The notes: generated from the sequence alone by a model not told the origin. Shown: positions 1-9,679, counted from the stretch's first letter. The stretch is 64,000 nucleotides of DNA from Borreliella yangtzensis (GCF_014201775.1 NZ_JACHFG010000002.1:1-64000); one strand, 5' to 3'. Numbers and translations: made by a program.

Positions 1-63
1 AAGTTAAGCTCTTATTCGCTGATGGTACTGCGAGTTCGCGGGAGAGTAAGTTATTGCCAGGGT
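1..63 (+). rRNA. rrf: 5S ribosomal RNA, 3' part only
   Basis: The first bases read as the 3' half of a bacterial 5S rRNA. The segment 'gatggtactg' followed by 'ggagagtaag' and 'ttgccaggg' matches the conserved loop and terminal-stem end (GAUGGUAxUG ... GAGAGUA ... UGCCAGG). The rest of the gene lies left of the window. A T-rich stretch starts directly after the terminal stem, so the 3' end is placed near 63. In Lyme Borrelia a 5S gene lies beside hk1, which agrees with this position. Confidence 0.88.
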
Positions 64-156
64 TTTTATTTTGTACTTCAAACCTTAAATTTATTGTGTA
101 TACTTATTTTTACGCATTAGTAGTATTGTATTTTAATAAGGAAATTTTAAAATAAC

Positions 157-3100
157 ATGAAAAAAGCAAATTTTTTGAGTACTAATTTTTTAATTTTACT
201 TTTAGTTTGCTTTGTCAATGTTAATTTATTTTCTAAGGATATTTTCAAATTTAAGCTTGTAGGCCAATACTTTCCTTTTTATCATAAAAATAATAAAGGA
301 GAATATGAGGGACTTATTTTTTCTATTTTAGATAAATGGGCAAAAGATAATAATGTTGATATTAAAGTTGAGCCTGTTGATCATTTAAATGAAAGTAAAA
401 TTGAAGACGAAGCAATATATTTAGGATTGACTTATAATTCAAAATTAAATGATTTATTTTATTTTAAAGGCGAGATTGCTAGGAGTATTGCAATTTTGTT
501 TTATAAAAGCTCTAATAAAAAATATAAAAATACCCATTCAACATTTTTATCCAATTTTAATATAGGAGTTCTTAAAAATACAATATATGAAGATATTTTA
601 AGACTAAGAGGTGCCAACAACATTTTTTTAGTTGATAATGCCCAAGAGCTATTATTAGCTTTAAAAAATGATAAAGTTGATTATATATATGGTGATTGTA
701 AGACTTTAGATTATGCTGCAAAGTTTTTTTTAGGTGAAGATCTTGCTATTTTTAATGGAGATGTATTTTATAGTATCAAAAATAGAGTGGCTATTAGTAA
801 AAATGCCCCCGAGATAATAAAGAATTTGAATTTAGATTTGTTTTCATATTTGATGAAAATGCCTGATGAATATGTTGTTTCTTTTTTAGACAGTACTGCT
901 AAGGGAAATTTTATTGATGTTGGTTTATATAATGATTATCCCCCTTTGAGTTTTATTAATTCAAAGGGAAAATTGTCTGGCATTTTAGTAGATTTGTGGA
1001 ATCTTATTTCAAGACAGCATATCTTTAAACCTATTTTTAAGGGATTTCCTAAAGAGGATATTAAGAAATCATTAGATGGAAAGGCAGTAGGCATTTTTGG
1101 AGGAATTATTAGTAATGATAGTGTTTTTGAAAATGTTAATTATGTAATAAGTAAGCCAATATACCCTCTTAATTTTAAATTTTATTCTAAAGACTTAAGC
1201 AATAGCACTGGTTCAATAAATTCTCAGTTTATTGATTTTGATTTTAATAATATTCGATTAAATAAGGATCAAGATATTGTTAATAACTTTATAGATATTG
1301 TTAATAATTCATATGGATTTATAGAAAATTCAATAACGACAAAATATTTATTAAAATTAAATGGATATAACGGTAAATTAAAATCTTACGATTCTATTTT
1401 TAATAAAAATAGGTTTTTAGTATTAGCTATTGATAACAGGGTTTATAAGGTTATTAAATACATTCTTAATTCTATATTTGATGATATTTCATTTGAATCT
1501 TTGCTTCAAATAGATAAAAATTGGCTGGATAAAGAAGAGATTAATAGTTCTCGCATGAATAGTTATAAAATCATGAATAAGGTTAAATTTAATGTAGAAG
1601 AAAAAATTTGGTTATTAAAAAATAATAAATTAAATCTTGCTGTTAAAAATTGGTATCCAATAGATTATGTTGAAGCAAATAGTTATAAAGGAATAAATCA
1701 GTTTTTGCTTGATAAGATTAGAATGTTTTCTGGTTTGGAATTTAAAATAATTGAAGCACATAGTAGCCTAAATCTTGAAAATTTAATTAAATCTGGGAAA
1801 GTTGATATGTTAAATACTAATGCAATTGGTTCAAATTTGAGTAATGTTTTCAATATAAAATTAAATTCTCGGATTCCACTTTATATTTTCTCAAATAAAA
1901 AAAGGGTACTTCCATCTAGATCTTTAGGGAGATTTGCTGTACTTGACTTTTTATATAGTAAAAATTTGGCTTCTAAGATTAAATCAAAGCTTATTTTGAC
2001 AAGTAGTTTTAAAGAAGCCCTACTTCTTCTCTATAAAGGAAGTATAGATGGTATTATTAGCGATGAGTATACAGCTGCTGCTGTTTTTGAAGAATTAAAT
2101 GTTGTCGATGTTGAAAAACTTCCTACTTTTAGAAATTTGGTTTTTGATTTGAGTCTTGCTATTTATAATCAAGATTATATCTTGAAAGAAATTATTCAAA
2201 AAGTTGTTATGCGCTCGAATATTGATGGGCAAAGGTATTTAAATGATTGGAAATTTGATATTTATTATAAATCCAAAGGCAGTAGGTTTAAAAACTTTGA
2301 ATTTTTGGTGTTAACAGTCATTATATTTTATTTTACTTTTTTAGTATTTGTGATAATTTTTCTGTTCAAGTTATCATTTGAGCAGAAAAGAAAATATTCT
2401 TTTGTAATGAATGAAAAAAAGATTGCAGAATCTGCTAATACCGCTAAAACTATTTTTATAGCTAACATCAGCCATGATATTCGTACGCCTATTAATGGAA
2501 TAATGGCGGCTACTGAGCTTTTAGATACAACTATTCTTACAGATGTTCAGAAGGACTATGTTAGGATGATAAATTATTCATCCGATTCTTTGCTTTCTTT
2601 GATTGACGATATACTATATTTGTCCCAAATAGATGTTAATGAATTACATGTTGAGAGTCATGAGATTGATTTAGAGAGTGAAATGGAAATGGTTTTAAGA
2701 ACTTTTCAATCTCAATGCGCAAAGAAAAATATTGATTTATTCTCTTATTCTAAATCTATTTTAAAGAATTATATAAAAGGCGATATTGTAAAAATTAAAC
2801 AAGTTCTAATTAATTTAATAGGAAATGCTTTTAAATTTACAGATGATGGTGTTATTGTCTTAAACTATGAAGAAGTATGTAGAACAAGAACTGATGATAA
2901 TAGAGTATTAGTTACAATTGAATTTAAAGTAATAGATACGGGTAAAGGAATTAAAAGAGAAAATTTTTCTAAAATATTTGAAATATTTAAACAAGAGGAT
3001 GATTCTTCTTCAAGAGTTCATGAGGGTGCAGGATTGGGATTATCAATATCTAGAGAGCTTGTAAGATTAATGGGTGGTCTTGGCATTTCTGTTGATAGTG

Positions 3101-4662
3101 AGGTGGGAGAGGGTACAACTTTTTCATTTATGTTACCTTTTTTATTGGGCGGGGAGCTTAAAAGTAAAGGTTTGTCAATCAATAGATTTCAATCAATAAA
3201 TAGTAATAATAAAGTGTTGAATGTGCTCTTGAGTCAAAGATCTATTAAAATTTTTGAACACTGTTCGACTTTGTTGGGCTATTCTTCTAATTTGCATTAT
3301 GTAGCGTCTTTTGAAGATGCTTACAGATTATTTAAAGAATACTCTTTTTATAATTTTGTTTGTGTAAATGTAAATAACGATAATATTCAAGAGAGTATTC
3401 GATTTGCTAATAATATTGAAAGACTAAGCCCTGATGTAAAAATTATTTTTTTATTTTATTATTTAGATAATAAAGCTTTAAAAAATTTAAAATATATGTA
3501 TGTTAAAAAGCCTTTAATGGGGCTTGGTATAGCCTCTGTTCTTTCTAGAAAAGAGTTTAAAGCAGAAATGGATTTTGAAGATTTGGTTCCAATAGATAGT
3601 TCTTTTAAGATAAAAGAACCAATTAATGTGTTAATAGCTGAGGACAATCAAGTAAATCAAAAAGTATTAAAAGACATTCTTGTTTTAATAGGTATTAGCG
3701 AAAATTCTATTGATATTGTAGATGATGGAGTAAAGGCTTTGAAATCTTTAAAAGAGAAAAAATATGCTATCTCTTTTATTGATATACGAATGCCAAGATA
3801 TGATGGATTTTCAGTAGCTAAAGAAATTAGAAAATTTGAAAAGTCGAAAAATTTAAAGCCATGTGTTTTGGTTGCTGTAACAGCGCATGCTTTGCAAGAT
3901 TATAAAGACAAATGTTTTGCAAGCGGTATGGATGATTATATATCAAAACCAATACACATAAGTTCAATTAAAATTATATTAAAAAAATATTTACAGCTTG
4001 AAGCTAATGATATTTTGGAGAATGAAGATTTGAATCAACTTGTTAAGTTTCCCAACTTAGATGTTAATAGAGCTTTAAAAGAATTAAATCTTTCATATGT
4101 ATCATATTCTGAATTATGTAGAGGACTTATTGATTTTATTTCTATCAATATTATTGATTTAGAAAAAGCTTTTGATGATGGAAATTTGTCCTTAATTAGG
4201 GACATATCGCATTCAATATCTGGAGCTCTTTCTAATATGCGTAGCGAATTGTATAAAGATTTTAAAAAGATTGAAACAAGTAAAGATTCAATTTATGAGT
4301 TAAAAAAAATGTATTCTTTTGTAAAAGATGATTTATTGCAGCTAATGAGCGACATAAAGGAGAAGGTTTTGTTTGAGCCTGAGATTGTTAGTGATAATAA
4401 GCTATACTTTAAAAACAATGGTCAATTTTTAGACCTTCTCAATAAACTTTTAATTGGTATTAAAACCAGAAAGCCAAGAGAATATAAAGAAATTCTTGAG
4501 AGCATTGACAAGTATGTTTTAGACGATAATATTCAGGTATTATTTAGTGATCTTCGCAGAAATTTAAGATTATATAGATTCTCTGAAAGCTCTAAGATTC
4601 TTAAAGAGATTATTGAAAAGTTTGGCGATAATAAGAGTATTAGTAGTGGAAATGATAATTAA
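157..4662 (+). CDS. hk1: Hybrid sensor histidine kinase Hk1
   Basis: Membrane hybrid histidine kinase of 1501 residues that phosphorylates the diguanylate cyclase Rrp1 encoded next to it (known in B. burgdorferi, BB0420). It has a signal peptide (1-27), then three tandem periplasmic solute-binding-protein type 3 modules (about 28-250, 252-460 and 490-705), and one membrane helix (about 714-741). The HisKA domain has the phospho-site in SHDIRTP (His773). The HATPase domain has N-box NLIGNAFKF, DTGKGI and GAGLGLSI. A degenerate receiver-like stretch (about 1020-1120) follows, then a canonical receiver with FIDIRMP (Asp1209) and an Hpt domain with RDISHSISGAL (His1352). The ATG is preceded by AAGGA at 138-142. 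The stop overlaps the rrp1 start, which implies translational coupling. The three-module sensor suggests binding of small molecules; in the literature this pathway is needed for survival in the tick. Confidence 0.96.
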   Translation: MKKANFLSTNFLILLLVCFVNVNLFSKDIFKFKLVGQYFPFYHKNNKGEYEGLIFSILDKWAKDNNVDIKVEPVDHLNESKIEDEAIYLGLTYNSKLNDLFYFKGEIARSIAILFYKSSNKKYKNTHSTFLSNFNIGVLKNTIYEDILRLRGANNIFLVDNAQELLLALKNDKVDYIYGDCKTLDYAAKFFLGEDLAIFNGDVFYSIKNRVAISKNAPEIIKNLNLDLFSYLMKMPDEYVVSFLDSTAKGNFIDVGLYNDYPPLSFINSKGKLSGILVDLWNLISRQHIFKPIFKGFPKEDIKKSLDGKAVGIFGGIISNDSVFENVNYVISKPIYPLNFKFYSKDLSNSTGSINSQFIDFDFNNIRLNKDQDIVNNFIDIVNNSYGFIENSITTKYLLKLNGYNGKLKSYDSIFNKNRFLVLAIDNRVYKVIKYILNSIFDDISFESLLQIDKNWLDKEEINSSRMNSYKIMNKVKFNVEEKIWLLKNNKLNLAVKNWYPIDYVEANSYKGINQFLLDKIRMFSGLEFKIIEAHSSLNLENLIKSGKVDMLNTNAIGSNLSNVFNIKLNSRIPLYIFSNKKRVLPSRSLGRFAVLDFLYSKNLASKIKSKLILTSSFKEALLLLYKGSIDGIISDEYTAAAVFEELNVVDVEKLPTFRNLVFDLSLAIYNQDYILKEIIQKVVMRSNIDGQRYLNDWKFDIYYKSKGSRFKNFEFLVLTVIIFYFTFLVFVIIFLFKLSFEQKRKYSFVMNEKKIAESANTAKTIFIANISHDIRTPINGIMAATELLDTTILTDVQKDYVRMINYSSDSLLSLIDDILYLSQIDVNELHVESHEIDLESEMEMVLRTFQSQCAKKNIDLFSYSKSILKNYIKGDIVKIKQVLINLIGNAFKFTDDGVIVLNYEEVCRTRTDDNRVLVTIEFKVIDTGKGIKRENFSKIFEIFKQEDDSSSRVHEGAGLGLSISRELVRLMGGLGISVDSEVGEGTTFSFMLPFLLGGELKSKGLSINRFQSINSNNKVLNVLLSQRSIKIFEHCSTLLGYSSNLHYVASFEDAYRLFKEYSFYNFVCVNVNNDNIQESIRFANNIERLSPDVKIIFLFYYLDNKALKNLKYMYVKKPLMGLGIASVLSRKEFKAEMDFEDLVPIDSSFKIKEPINVLIAEDNQVNQKVLKDILVLIGISENSIDIVDDGVKALKSLKEKKYAISFIDIRMPRYDGFSVAKEIRKFEKSKNLKPCVLVAVTAHALQDYKDKCFASGMDDYISKPIHISSIKIILKKYLQLEANDILENEDLNQLVKFPNLDVNRALKELNLSYVSYSELCRGLIDFISINIIDLEKAFDDGNLSLIRDISHSISGALSNMRSELYKDFKKIETSKDSIYELKKMYSFVKDDLLQLMSDIKEKVLFEPEIVSDNKLYFKNNGQFLDLLNKLLIGIKTRKPREYKEILESIDKYVLDDNIQVLFSDLRRNLRLYRFSESSKILKEIIEKFGDNKSISSGNDN

Positions 4663-5569
4663 AGATAAATCTTTTGGAGTAGAGACTCAGAAGCTTTTAA
4701 TTGTGGATGATTCTCCTACCAATTTAGATTTATTGGTAAATATATTGCAAGATTCTTATGAGGTTGAGGTTGCAACAAATGGACTTGATGCTTTAAGGCA
4801 AGTTGAAAAAGATAGTCCCGATCTTATACTTCTTGACATAGGTCTTCCGGATATTAATGGCTATGAGGTATGTAGAAGGCTAAAAAACGATCCTGATACT
4901 AAGGAGATTCCTATAATTTTCATTAGTTCAAGAAGTTCTACAGATGCTCAACTCGAGGGATTTAACGTTGGTGGGGTAGATTATATTTTAAAACCTTTTA
5001 ATAGCCGAATAATTGACGCTAGAGTGAAGACACATCTTGAATTAAAACGGCTAAGAGATTATTTTAAAAGCTTATCTAGAATTGATGGACTTACTCAGAT
5101 ACCAAACAGAAGATTTTTTATGGATAAATTTTCTAAGTCGTGGATGAAGGCTTTAGAAAACAAGGAAATAATAATTGTTGGAATGTTGGATATTGATAAT
5201 TTTAAAAATTACAATGATAATTATGGTCACACCAATGGTGATGAATGTCTTAAATTGATTGCTAAAGCCTTGTATAAGGTTTCTTTAAAGTATAAAATAG
5301 ATGTTGCTCGGTATGGAGGAGAAGAATTTATTTTTTTTTCTGTTAACAAGAGCCTAAATGAAATGATTGGCATTATTAAGACAATGATTAATGATATAAA
5401 GTGCTTAAGAATAGTGCATGAACACAGTAGCATTTCTAGCATTGTGACTGTTTCAATAGGGCTTGCTCAAGAAATTCCTATTGACAACAATTTTACCAAT
5501 ATCATAAAGCTTGCTGACAGCAAGCTTTATGAGGCTAAAGTTTCGGGAAGGAATCAGTTTAGATATTAA
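4652..5569 (+). CDS. rrp1: Response regulator-diguanylate cyclase Rrp1
   Basis: Makes cyclic-di-GMP from two GTP. It is the only known diguanylate cyclase of Lyme spirochaetes (BB0419). The receiver domain (about 10-130) has LLIVDDSPTN and the phospho-acceptor in LLDIGLP (Asp62). The GGDEF domain carries the active signature GGEEF (222-226) and the family C-terminal motif ADSKLYEAK. The ATG at 4652 is chosen, giving 305 residues. The open frame extends 13 codons further upstream, but those residues fit no receiver fold. The start overlaps the last 11 bases of hk1. A perfect 31-bp palindrome lies in the coding sequence close to the stop (see 5502-5532). Confidence 0.96.
   Translation: MIIKDKSFGVETQKLLIVDDSPTNLDLLVNILQDSYEVEVATNGLDALRQVEKDSPDLILLDIGLPDINGYEVCRRLKNDPDTKEIPIIFISSRSSTDAQLEGFNVGGVDYILKPFNSRIIDARVKTHLELKRLRDYFKSLSRIDGLTQIPNRRFFMDKFSKSWMKALENKEIIIVGMLDIDNFKNYNDNYGHTNGDECLKLIAKALYKVSLKYKIDVARYGGEEFIFFSVNKSLNEMIGIIKTMINDIKCLRIVHEHSSISSIVTVSIGLAQEIPIDNNFTNIIKLADSKLYEAKVSGRNQFRY
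5502..5532. repeat. 31-bp palindrome inside the 3' end of rrp1
   Basis: Perfect inverted repeat with 15-base arms (5502-5516 and 5518-5532) around a single central A. The core is AAGCTTGCTG/CAGCAAGCTT. It encodes part of the conserved ADSKLYEAK motif, so the arms are partly fixed by the protein. No T-run follows, so it is not a standard intrinsic terminator for rrp1. As RNA it would form a long hairpin just before the stop and the convergent dipA gene. Confidence 0.6.
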
Positions 5570-5590
5570 AAAATTTATATTTATTAAATT

Positions 5591-6616
5591 TTAGTATTTA
5601 TAAGTTATAGAGATTCCAATAGAATCGTAATAGAAGTAAGAATTGCCAGTTGCTATTCTTTTTGAAATATCAGCCAGTCCAGCGGTGTTATTTGTGTATG
5701 TGGGATTTGTAGATAATTTTAGTTGAAGACCAATTGTTAAGGGTTTGATAATTTCAAAATTAGCAATAATAGAAATATTGTGATAAAAAATGTCACTTCC
5801 CCAGCCTTTATTTTTCCATGAGCTTATGCTTCTTTCTTTGCCGATTTGTGTTTTTCCTTCATAAAGTAGTCCTATGGTGTTAAGAGGTATTGGCATTTTA
5901 TAAGCTAAAAGAGCATAAGGCTTTATTAGCATGCCATTTATATTTTTACCATCGTCTGCTTTATATTTCCAAAGTTGACCCGTTTTTGCATGAGGATTAA
6001 TTAAGTATATAAAATCATTGCCAACAACTGTAATAATATGTGTCCATTCTCCTTGAAAAATGGCGTTTAAATCAAATTGGAGTCGTGCTCCTGTTGTTAT
6101 TTCTGAATAAAATTCAATAGTATTTGAATATTTACCATTTCCAGTATGCACGCCAATTCCTTTAAATCCAAAAGCTTCCCAGCCCATGCCAATTTCATTT
6201 GATGCATATAAATTTAAAAAAGCAATAGGAGTAAAGCTTAGCATGCTTTTAAGTGATATACTTACAGGAGACAATCCGATATTTAGGTCAATGTTTATGC
6301 CATTGTTTTTAAAAAATATGGAATCAGGATTGTTTAAGACTTTAAAATTTTTATAGTATCCTATGTATGATATTAATTTTATTCCTCCCCAATAATTGTC
6401 TGGAATTTTTAAACTTGGTTCAATATTTTGGAAGTTGGGATGTTTAAAGCTTTGTGAAAAGTTGCTTCCATTTGTTCCCAGCTCGTGGGGAGGATAATAA
6501 GCAGATTGAAAATTAAAGTAAAAATATTTATCATTTAGTTCTAGGTCCTGTTGATCTTGGGCAAGAATTATTTTTGCTTGCAAGAAAAGCAAGCAAAAGC
6601 AAATTTTTTTTAACAT
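5591..6616 (-). CDS. dipA: Outer-membrane porin DipA
   Basis: 341-residue protein that I recognise as BB0418, described as the dicarboxylate-specific porin DipA of the Borrelia outer membrane. A cleavable signal peptide is visible (MLKKI..., hydrophobic to about residue 19, cut near LAQ). The remainder has the alternating aromatic/polar pattern of a beta barrel and ends in a Tyr-Lys-Tyr segment typical of outer-membrane strands. It is convergent with rrp1, with only 21 bases between the stops. The ATG lies 22 bases beyond the end of adk on the same strand, so adk-dipA co-transcription is possible. The role is from the literature; the sequence itself shows only an exported beta-rich protein. 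Confidence 0.85.
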   Translation of the reverse strand: MLKKICFCLLFLQAKIILAQDQQDLELNDKYFYFNFQSAYYPPHELGTNGSNFSQSFKHPNFQNIEPSLKIPDNYWGGIKLISYIGYYKNFKVLNNPDSIFFKNNGINIDLNIGLSPVSISLKSMLSFTPIAFLNLYASNEIGMGWEAFGFKGIGVHTGNGKYSNTIEFYSEITTGARLQFDLNAIFQGEWTHIITVVGNDFIYLINPHAKTGQLWKYKADDGKNINGMLIKPYALLAYKMPIPLNTIGLLYEGKTQIGKERSISSWKNKGWGSDIFYHNISIIANFEIIKPLTIGLQLKLSTNPTYTNNTAGLADISKRIATGNSYFYYDSIGISITYKY

Positions 6617-6638
6617 TTATTTTGAACACCTTTTCCAT

Positions 6639-7274
6639 TTAATTTTTTTTTAACATTATTTTAATTATTTTTTCCCTGATTTCATCAATTTTAGCAGATG
6701 CATCAACATTATTAAGTCTAGAGCATTTTGAGTAAAATTCTATTAATGGTTTTGTTTGTAATTCATATTCTTTAAGCCTTGTTTTTAGGCATTCTTCTTT
6801 ATCATCTTCTCGTTGGTAAAGATTTCCTCCGCAAAAGTCGCAAATGCCATTGGTTTTTGTGGCTAGGGTATATATATTGAAAATATTATTACAAGATTTA
6901 CAAATTCTTCTTCCCGAGAGTCTTTTTATTACCAATTCTTTATTAATTAAAAAGTTTATTATTTTTGCATTTGGCAAAAAATTGTCAAGAGCTTTGGCTT
7001 GACAAATATTGCGCGGAAATCCATCTAAAATAAAATTTTTGTTCTTTTCAATAGTTTTAATTTTATCTTCTACAATTTTGATTGTAATTAAGTCTGGGAC
7101 CAGTTCTCCCTTTTCAACAATTTTTTTTATTTCTTTTCCAAGAGTTGTAATATTTGAAATATTTTCTCTAAATAAATCTCCTGTTGAAATGTGATGATAT
7201 TTAAATTCGTTAGAAATAATTTTTGAAATAGTCCCTTTTCCAGAACCTGGGGGTCCTAAAAAAACAAGTCCCAT
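6639..7274 (-). CDS. adk: Adenylate kinase
   Basis: Cytosolic adenylate kinase (ATP + AMP = 2 ADP), 211 residues, long-lid bacterial type. The P-loop GPPGSGKG is at the N-terminus, the AMP-site segment STGDLFR follows, then DGFPRN. The lid carries a four-cysteine zinc-binding motif (CKSC ... CDFC). Length and motif order are normal. A good AGGAG ribosome-binding site lies 8 bases before the ATG. It is followed closely by dipA on the same strand. Confidence 0.97.
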   Translation of the reverse strand: MGLVFLGPPGSGKGTISKIISNEFKYHHISTGDLFRENISNITTLGKEIKKIVEKGELVPDLITIKIVEDKIKTIEKNKNFILDGFPRNICQAKALDNFLPNAKIINFLINKELVIKRLSGRRICKSCNNIFNIYTLATKTNGICDFCGGNLYQREDDKEECLKTRLKEYELQTKPLIEFYSKCSRLNNVDASAKIDEIREKIIKIMLKKN

Positions 7275-7314
7275 ACATATAACTCCTGTGAGATATTTAT
7301 TATTTTAAGGGTTT

Positions 7315-8529
7315 TTATTTGAAAACATTTAATAAAAATTTAAGTCCTACAATTGTTCCAATTGTAGATCCAAGGTTTACAAAAAGTGCTATTAATAAAA
7401 TTCTTGTAACTTTGTTTTTGAAATATCCTTTTGTTGTTGATAATTCTTCTTGTAGATTTTCAAAATCTTTGACCTTTGGTTTGTTTATGTAAGCTTCAAC
7501 AAGTCCTGCTACCATGCCTGTTCCTATGAATGGTATTAAGGAGAATATTGGAGAACCCATGATAGCTGTTAAAATTGTTAAGGGATGAGATTTTAATAAA
7601 ATGGATGCAATGCCTGAAAAGAGAGAGTTAGATATTACCCAAAGTTTTAAATTTTTGTAAGCAAAATCAAATCCTTTAAAGTAAAAAGAGCTTACTATTA
7701 GTAAAACGATTGAAATTGCAATTAAATAAGATATTATCTTACTTAATGAAAAATGGTTTTTAGGTATTCTGTCGAGTTCTTCAACGTTTATTATTTTTTT
7801 ATTTTGACTTATTTCTTTTAAGGTTGTCATTATTCCGTTTACATGCCCTGCTCCTACAATGGCAAGAATAGTGCCTTTTCCTTCAAGTATTTTGTTTGTA
7901 ATAAATTCGTCTCTTTCGTCAATTAAAGCTTTTTTTACTTTAGGTATTTCTTTGGAAAGTTCTTCCATTATTTTTGAAAGAGCATCCTGTTCTTTGAGTT
8001 TTTCAATTTCATCTTTTGTGATTTTTGTATCTGTTAGGGAAAAAAGGCTTGAGATTATTTTTGCTTTTTCAAATATTGGAATAGATATCCAGGCTCTTTT
8101 TAGAGTTGTTTCAATTTTTCTATCAGCAAGAATTAGTGGAATATTGTGTGTTTTAGCTTTTAAAATAGCTGTTTTCATTTCTTCACCAGGTGTTATTCCC
8201 TGTTCTTTTGCTAATTTTTTTTGAAAATTACTAAGAATTATGTTTATTATTAGAAAGAAGGCTTTGCCTTGTTTTAAAGCTTTATCTATGTCTAAGTTTC
8301 TCCATTTTTCATTTTCATCGGTGTTTAAGATCGAATGGTAGCGAGCTTCATCGAGTTCAACGGCAATATAGTCCGGCTTTAAGATTTCTATTAAATTTGC
8401 AGTATCTTCTGAGCTTTTTTTTGATACGTGTGCAGTTCCAAGTATATATATTGTTTTATTATGTATATTAAATTTGCTTACATGAGAAAAACAGTATTCT
8501 GTCTCGATGTTTTCTTTTTTGTTATCCAA
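7315..8529 (-). CDS. TraB/PrgY-family membrane protein
   Basis: 404-residue protein of the TraB/PrgY/GumN (Tiki-like) superfamily. It shows the family signatures: an N-terminal GTAHVS motif near residue 32, an AVELDEAR segment, and a second GAGHVNG motif in the middle. The conserved Gly/His/Glu residues of these motifs are proposed metal-protease ligands in related Tiki proteins. The C-terminal 140 residues contain about four hydrophobic helices, so the catalytic-like domain is membrane anchored. PrgY of Enterococcus blocks pheromone signalling, hence the common name 'pheromone shutdown protein', but no such signalling is known here. The substrate is unknown. It lies between cheB and adk, all on the minus strand with short gaps. 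Confidence 0.85.
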   Translation of the reverse strand: MDNKKENIETEYCFSHVSKFNIHNKTIYILGTAHVSKKSSEDTANLIEILKPDYIAVELDEARYHSILNTDENEKWRNLDIDKALKQGKAFFLIINIILSNFQKKLAKEQGITPGEEMKTAILKAKTHNIPLILADRKIETTLKRAWISIPIFEKAKIISSLFSLTDTKITKDEIEKLKEQDALSKIMEELSKEIPKVKKALIDERDEFITNKILEGKGTILAIVGAGHVNGIMTTLKEISQNKKIINVEELDRIPKNHFSLSKIISYLIAISIVLLIVSSFYFKGFDFAYKNLKLWVISNSLFSGIASILLKSHPLTILTAIMGSPIFSLIPFIGTGMVAGLVEAYINKPKVKDFENLQEELSTTKGYFKNKVTRILLIALFVNLGSTIGTIVGLKFLLNVFK

Positions 8530-8551
8530 AAAATATTCCTTATTAAAAAAA

Positions 8552-9679
8552 TTAGCTATTAATTAGTATAGCTTTTAATAATTTTACCATATGGTTTAGT
8601 GGAACTATATAGTCTATGTTGTTTTCTTTTATTGCTATTTTTGGCATTCCAAAAACCATAGAACTTTCTTTATCTTGTGCAATAGTTAGTCCCCCAGCTT
8701 TTTTTATATCGCCAATTTCTCTTGATCCGTCATTTCCCATTCCAGTCATTATTAAGGCAATTGCTTTATCTTTTGCAGTCTCTGCAATAGATTGAAATAA
8801 TACCCCGATAGATGGTTTGTGACCATTGATATGCTTGTCATCAAATGTTTGTATTTGGTAGTTACCATCAATTTTTTTAATTTTTGTATGATATCCGCCT
8901 GAGCTTATGTACGCATGACCTTGTTTTAATATTTCTTTGTTGGTAGTTTCTTTTACGTTTATTTTGCAAAGATTATTAAGATTTTTTGCAAATTCTTCTG
9001 TAAATCCTTTAGGCATATGTTGAACAATTATTATTGGTGGAAAGCTTTCAGGTATTTCTGGTAATATTGATTTTAAGGCCACTGGTCCTCCTGCTGATAC
9101 TCCAATAGCTATTATGTCAAATTTTCTCAGTTTAAGTTTTTTTATTTCTTTTTCATTCAATACTTTTTCTTTTGTATGTCCTTCAATTTGAGTTAATGAA
9201 AAAATGTCATTTTTATGATTTAAAAAAAAATTAGCCCTTTTATAGTTTTTTGTTTCCGTATTCTTATTGCAGATAATTTTATTTTTTATAGATAGAAATC
9301 CATGGGCCAAAAGAGAATTGATAATTTGTTCTTTTTTGTTTTCATGTGATTTTTTATTTTTAGATACTAATATAAGATCATCAGCGCCCTTTAAAGCAGC
9401 AATATTTATTAGATTTTGATTTGAAGACGTTACTACAATTGGTATTGTTTTATTTATATAGGTTTTTTTCTCCAAAAAGAAAATATCTTTAATGTTGTTT
9501 TCTTCTAAATTCATTAATATTACTTCGGGGTTATGTTTTTTTAGTTTATTTGTCGCGAATTTGCCATTGGAAGCAGTTGCAATTACTTGGAGCTTAGGAG
9601 ATGAATTAATAAGGTCCGATATAAGTTTTCTCTTTACAGCAAAGTGTTCTATGATAAGTACAGAAATTTTTGTTTCCAC
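8552..9679 (-). CDS. cheB: Chemotaxis methylesterase CheB with degenerate receiver
   Basis: Removes methyl groups from chemoreceptors. 375 residues. The C-terminal methylesterase domain is intact: GVSAGGP with Ser195, VQHMPKGF with the catalytic His, and TGMGNDG with the catalytic Asp. The N-terminal receiver fold is altered. The acidic pair at the strand-1 end is Glu11-His12, and the normal phospho-acceptor Asp is Asn57 (ILMNLEEN). A Lys at 107 is kept. A charged linker of about 60 residues joins the domains. The frame starts with GTG at 9677-9679, preceded by AGGA about 12 bases upstream. cheR lies directly upstream on the same strand, so the two adaptation enzymes form an operon. Lyme Borrelia have two CheB paralogues; by position this is CheB1 (BB0415). 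Confidence 0.93.
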   Translation of the reverse strand: METKISVLIIEHFAVKRKLISDLINSSPKLQVIATASNGKFATNKLKKHNPEVILMNLEENNIKDIFFLEKKTYINKTIPIVVTSSNQNLINIAALKGADDLILVSKNKKSHENKKEQIINSLLAHGFLSIKNKIICNKNTETKNYKRANFFLNHKNDIFSLTQIEGHTKEKVLNEKEIKKLKLRKFDIIAIGVSAGGPVALKSILPEIPESFPPIIIVQHMPKGFTEEFAKNLNNLCKINVKETTNKEILKQGHAYISSGGYHTKIKKIDGNYQIQTFDDKHINGHKPSIGVLFQSIAETAKDKAIALIMTGMGNDGSREIGDIKKAGGLTIAQDKESSMVFGMPKIAIKENNIDYIVPLNHMVKLLKAILINS

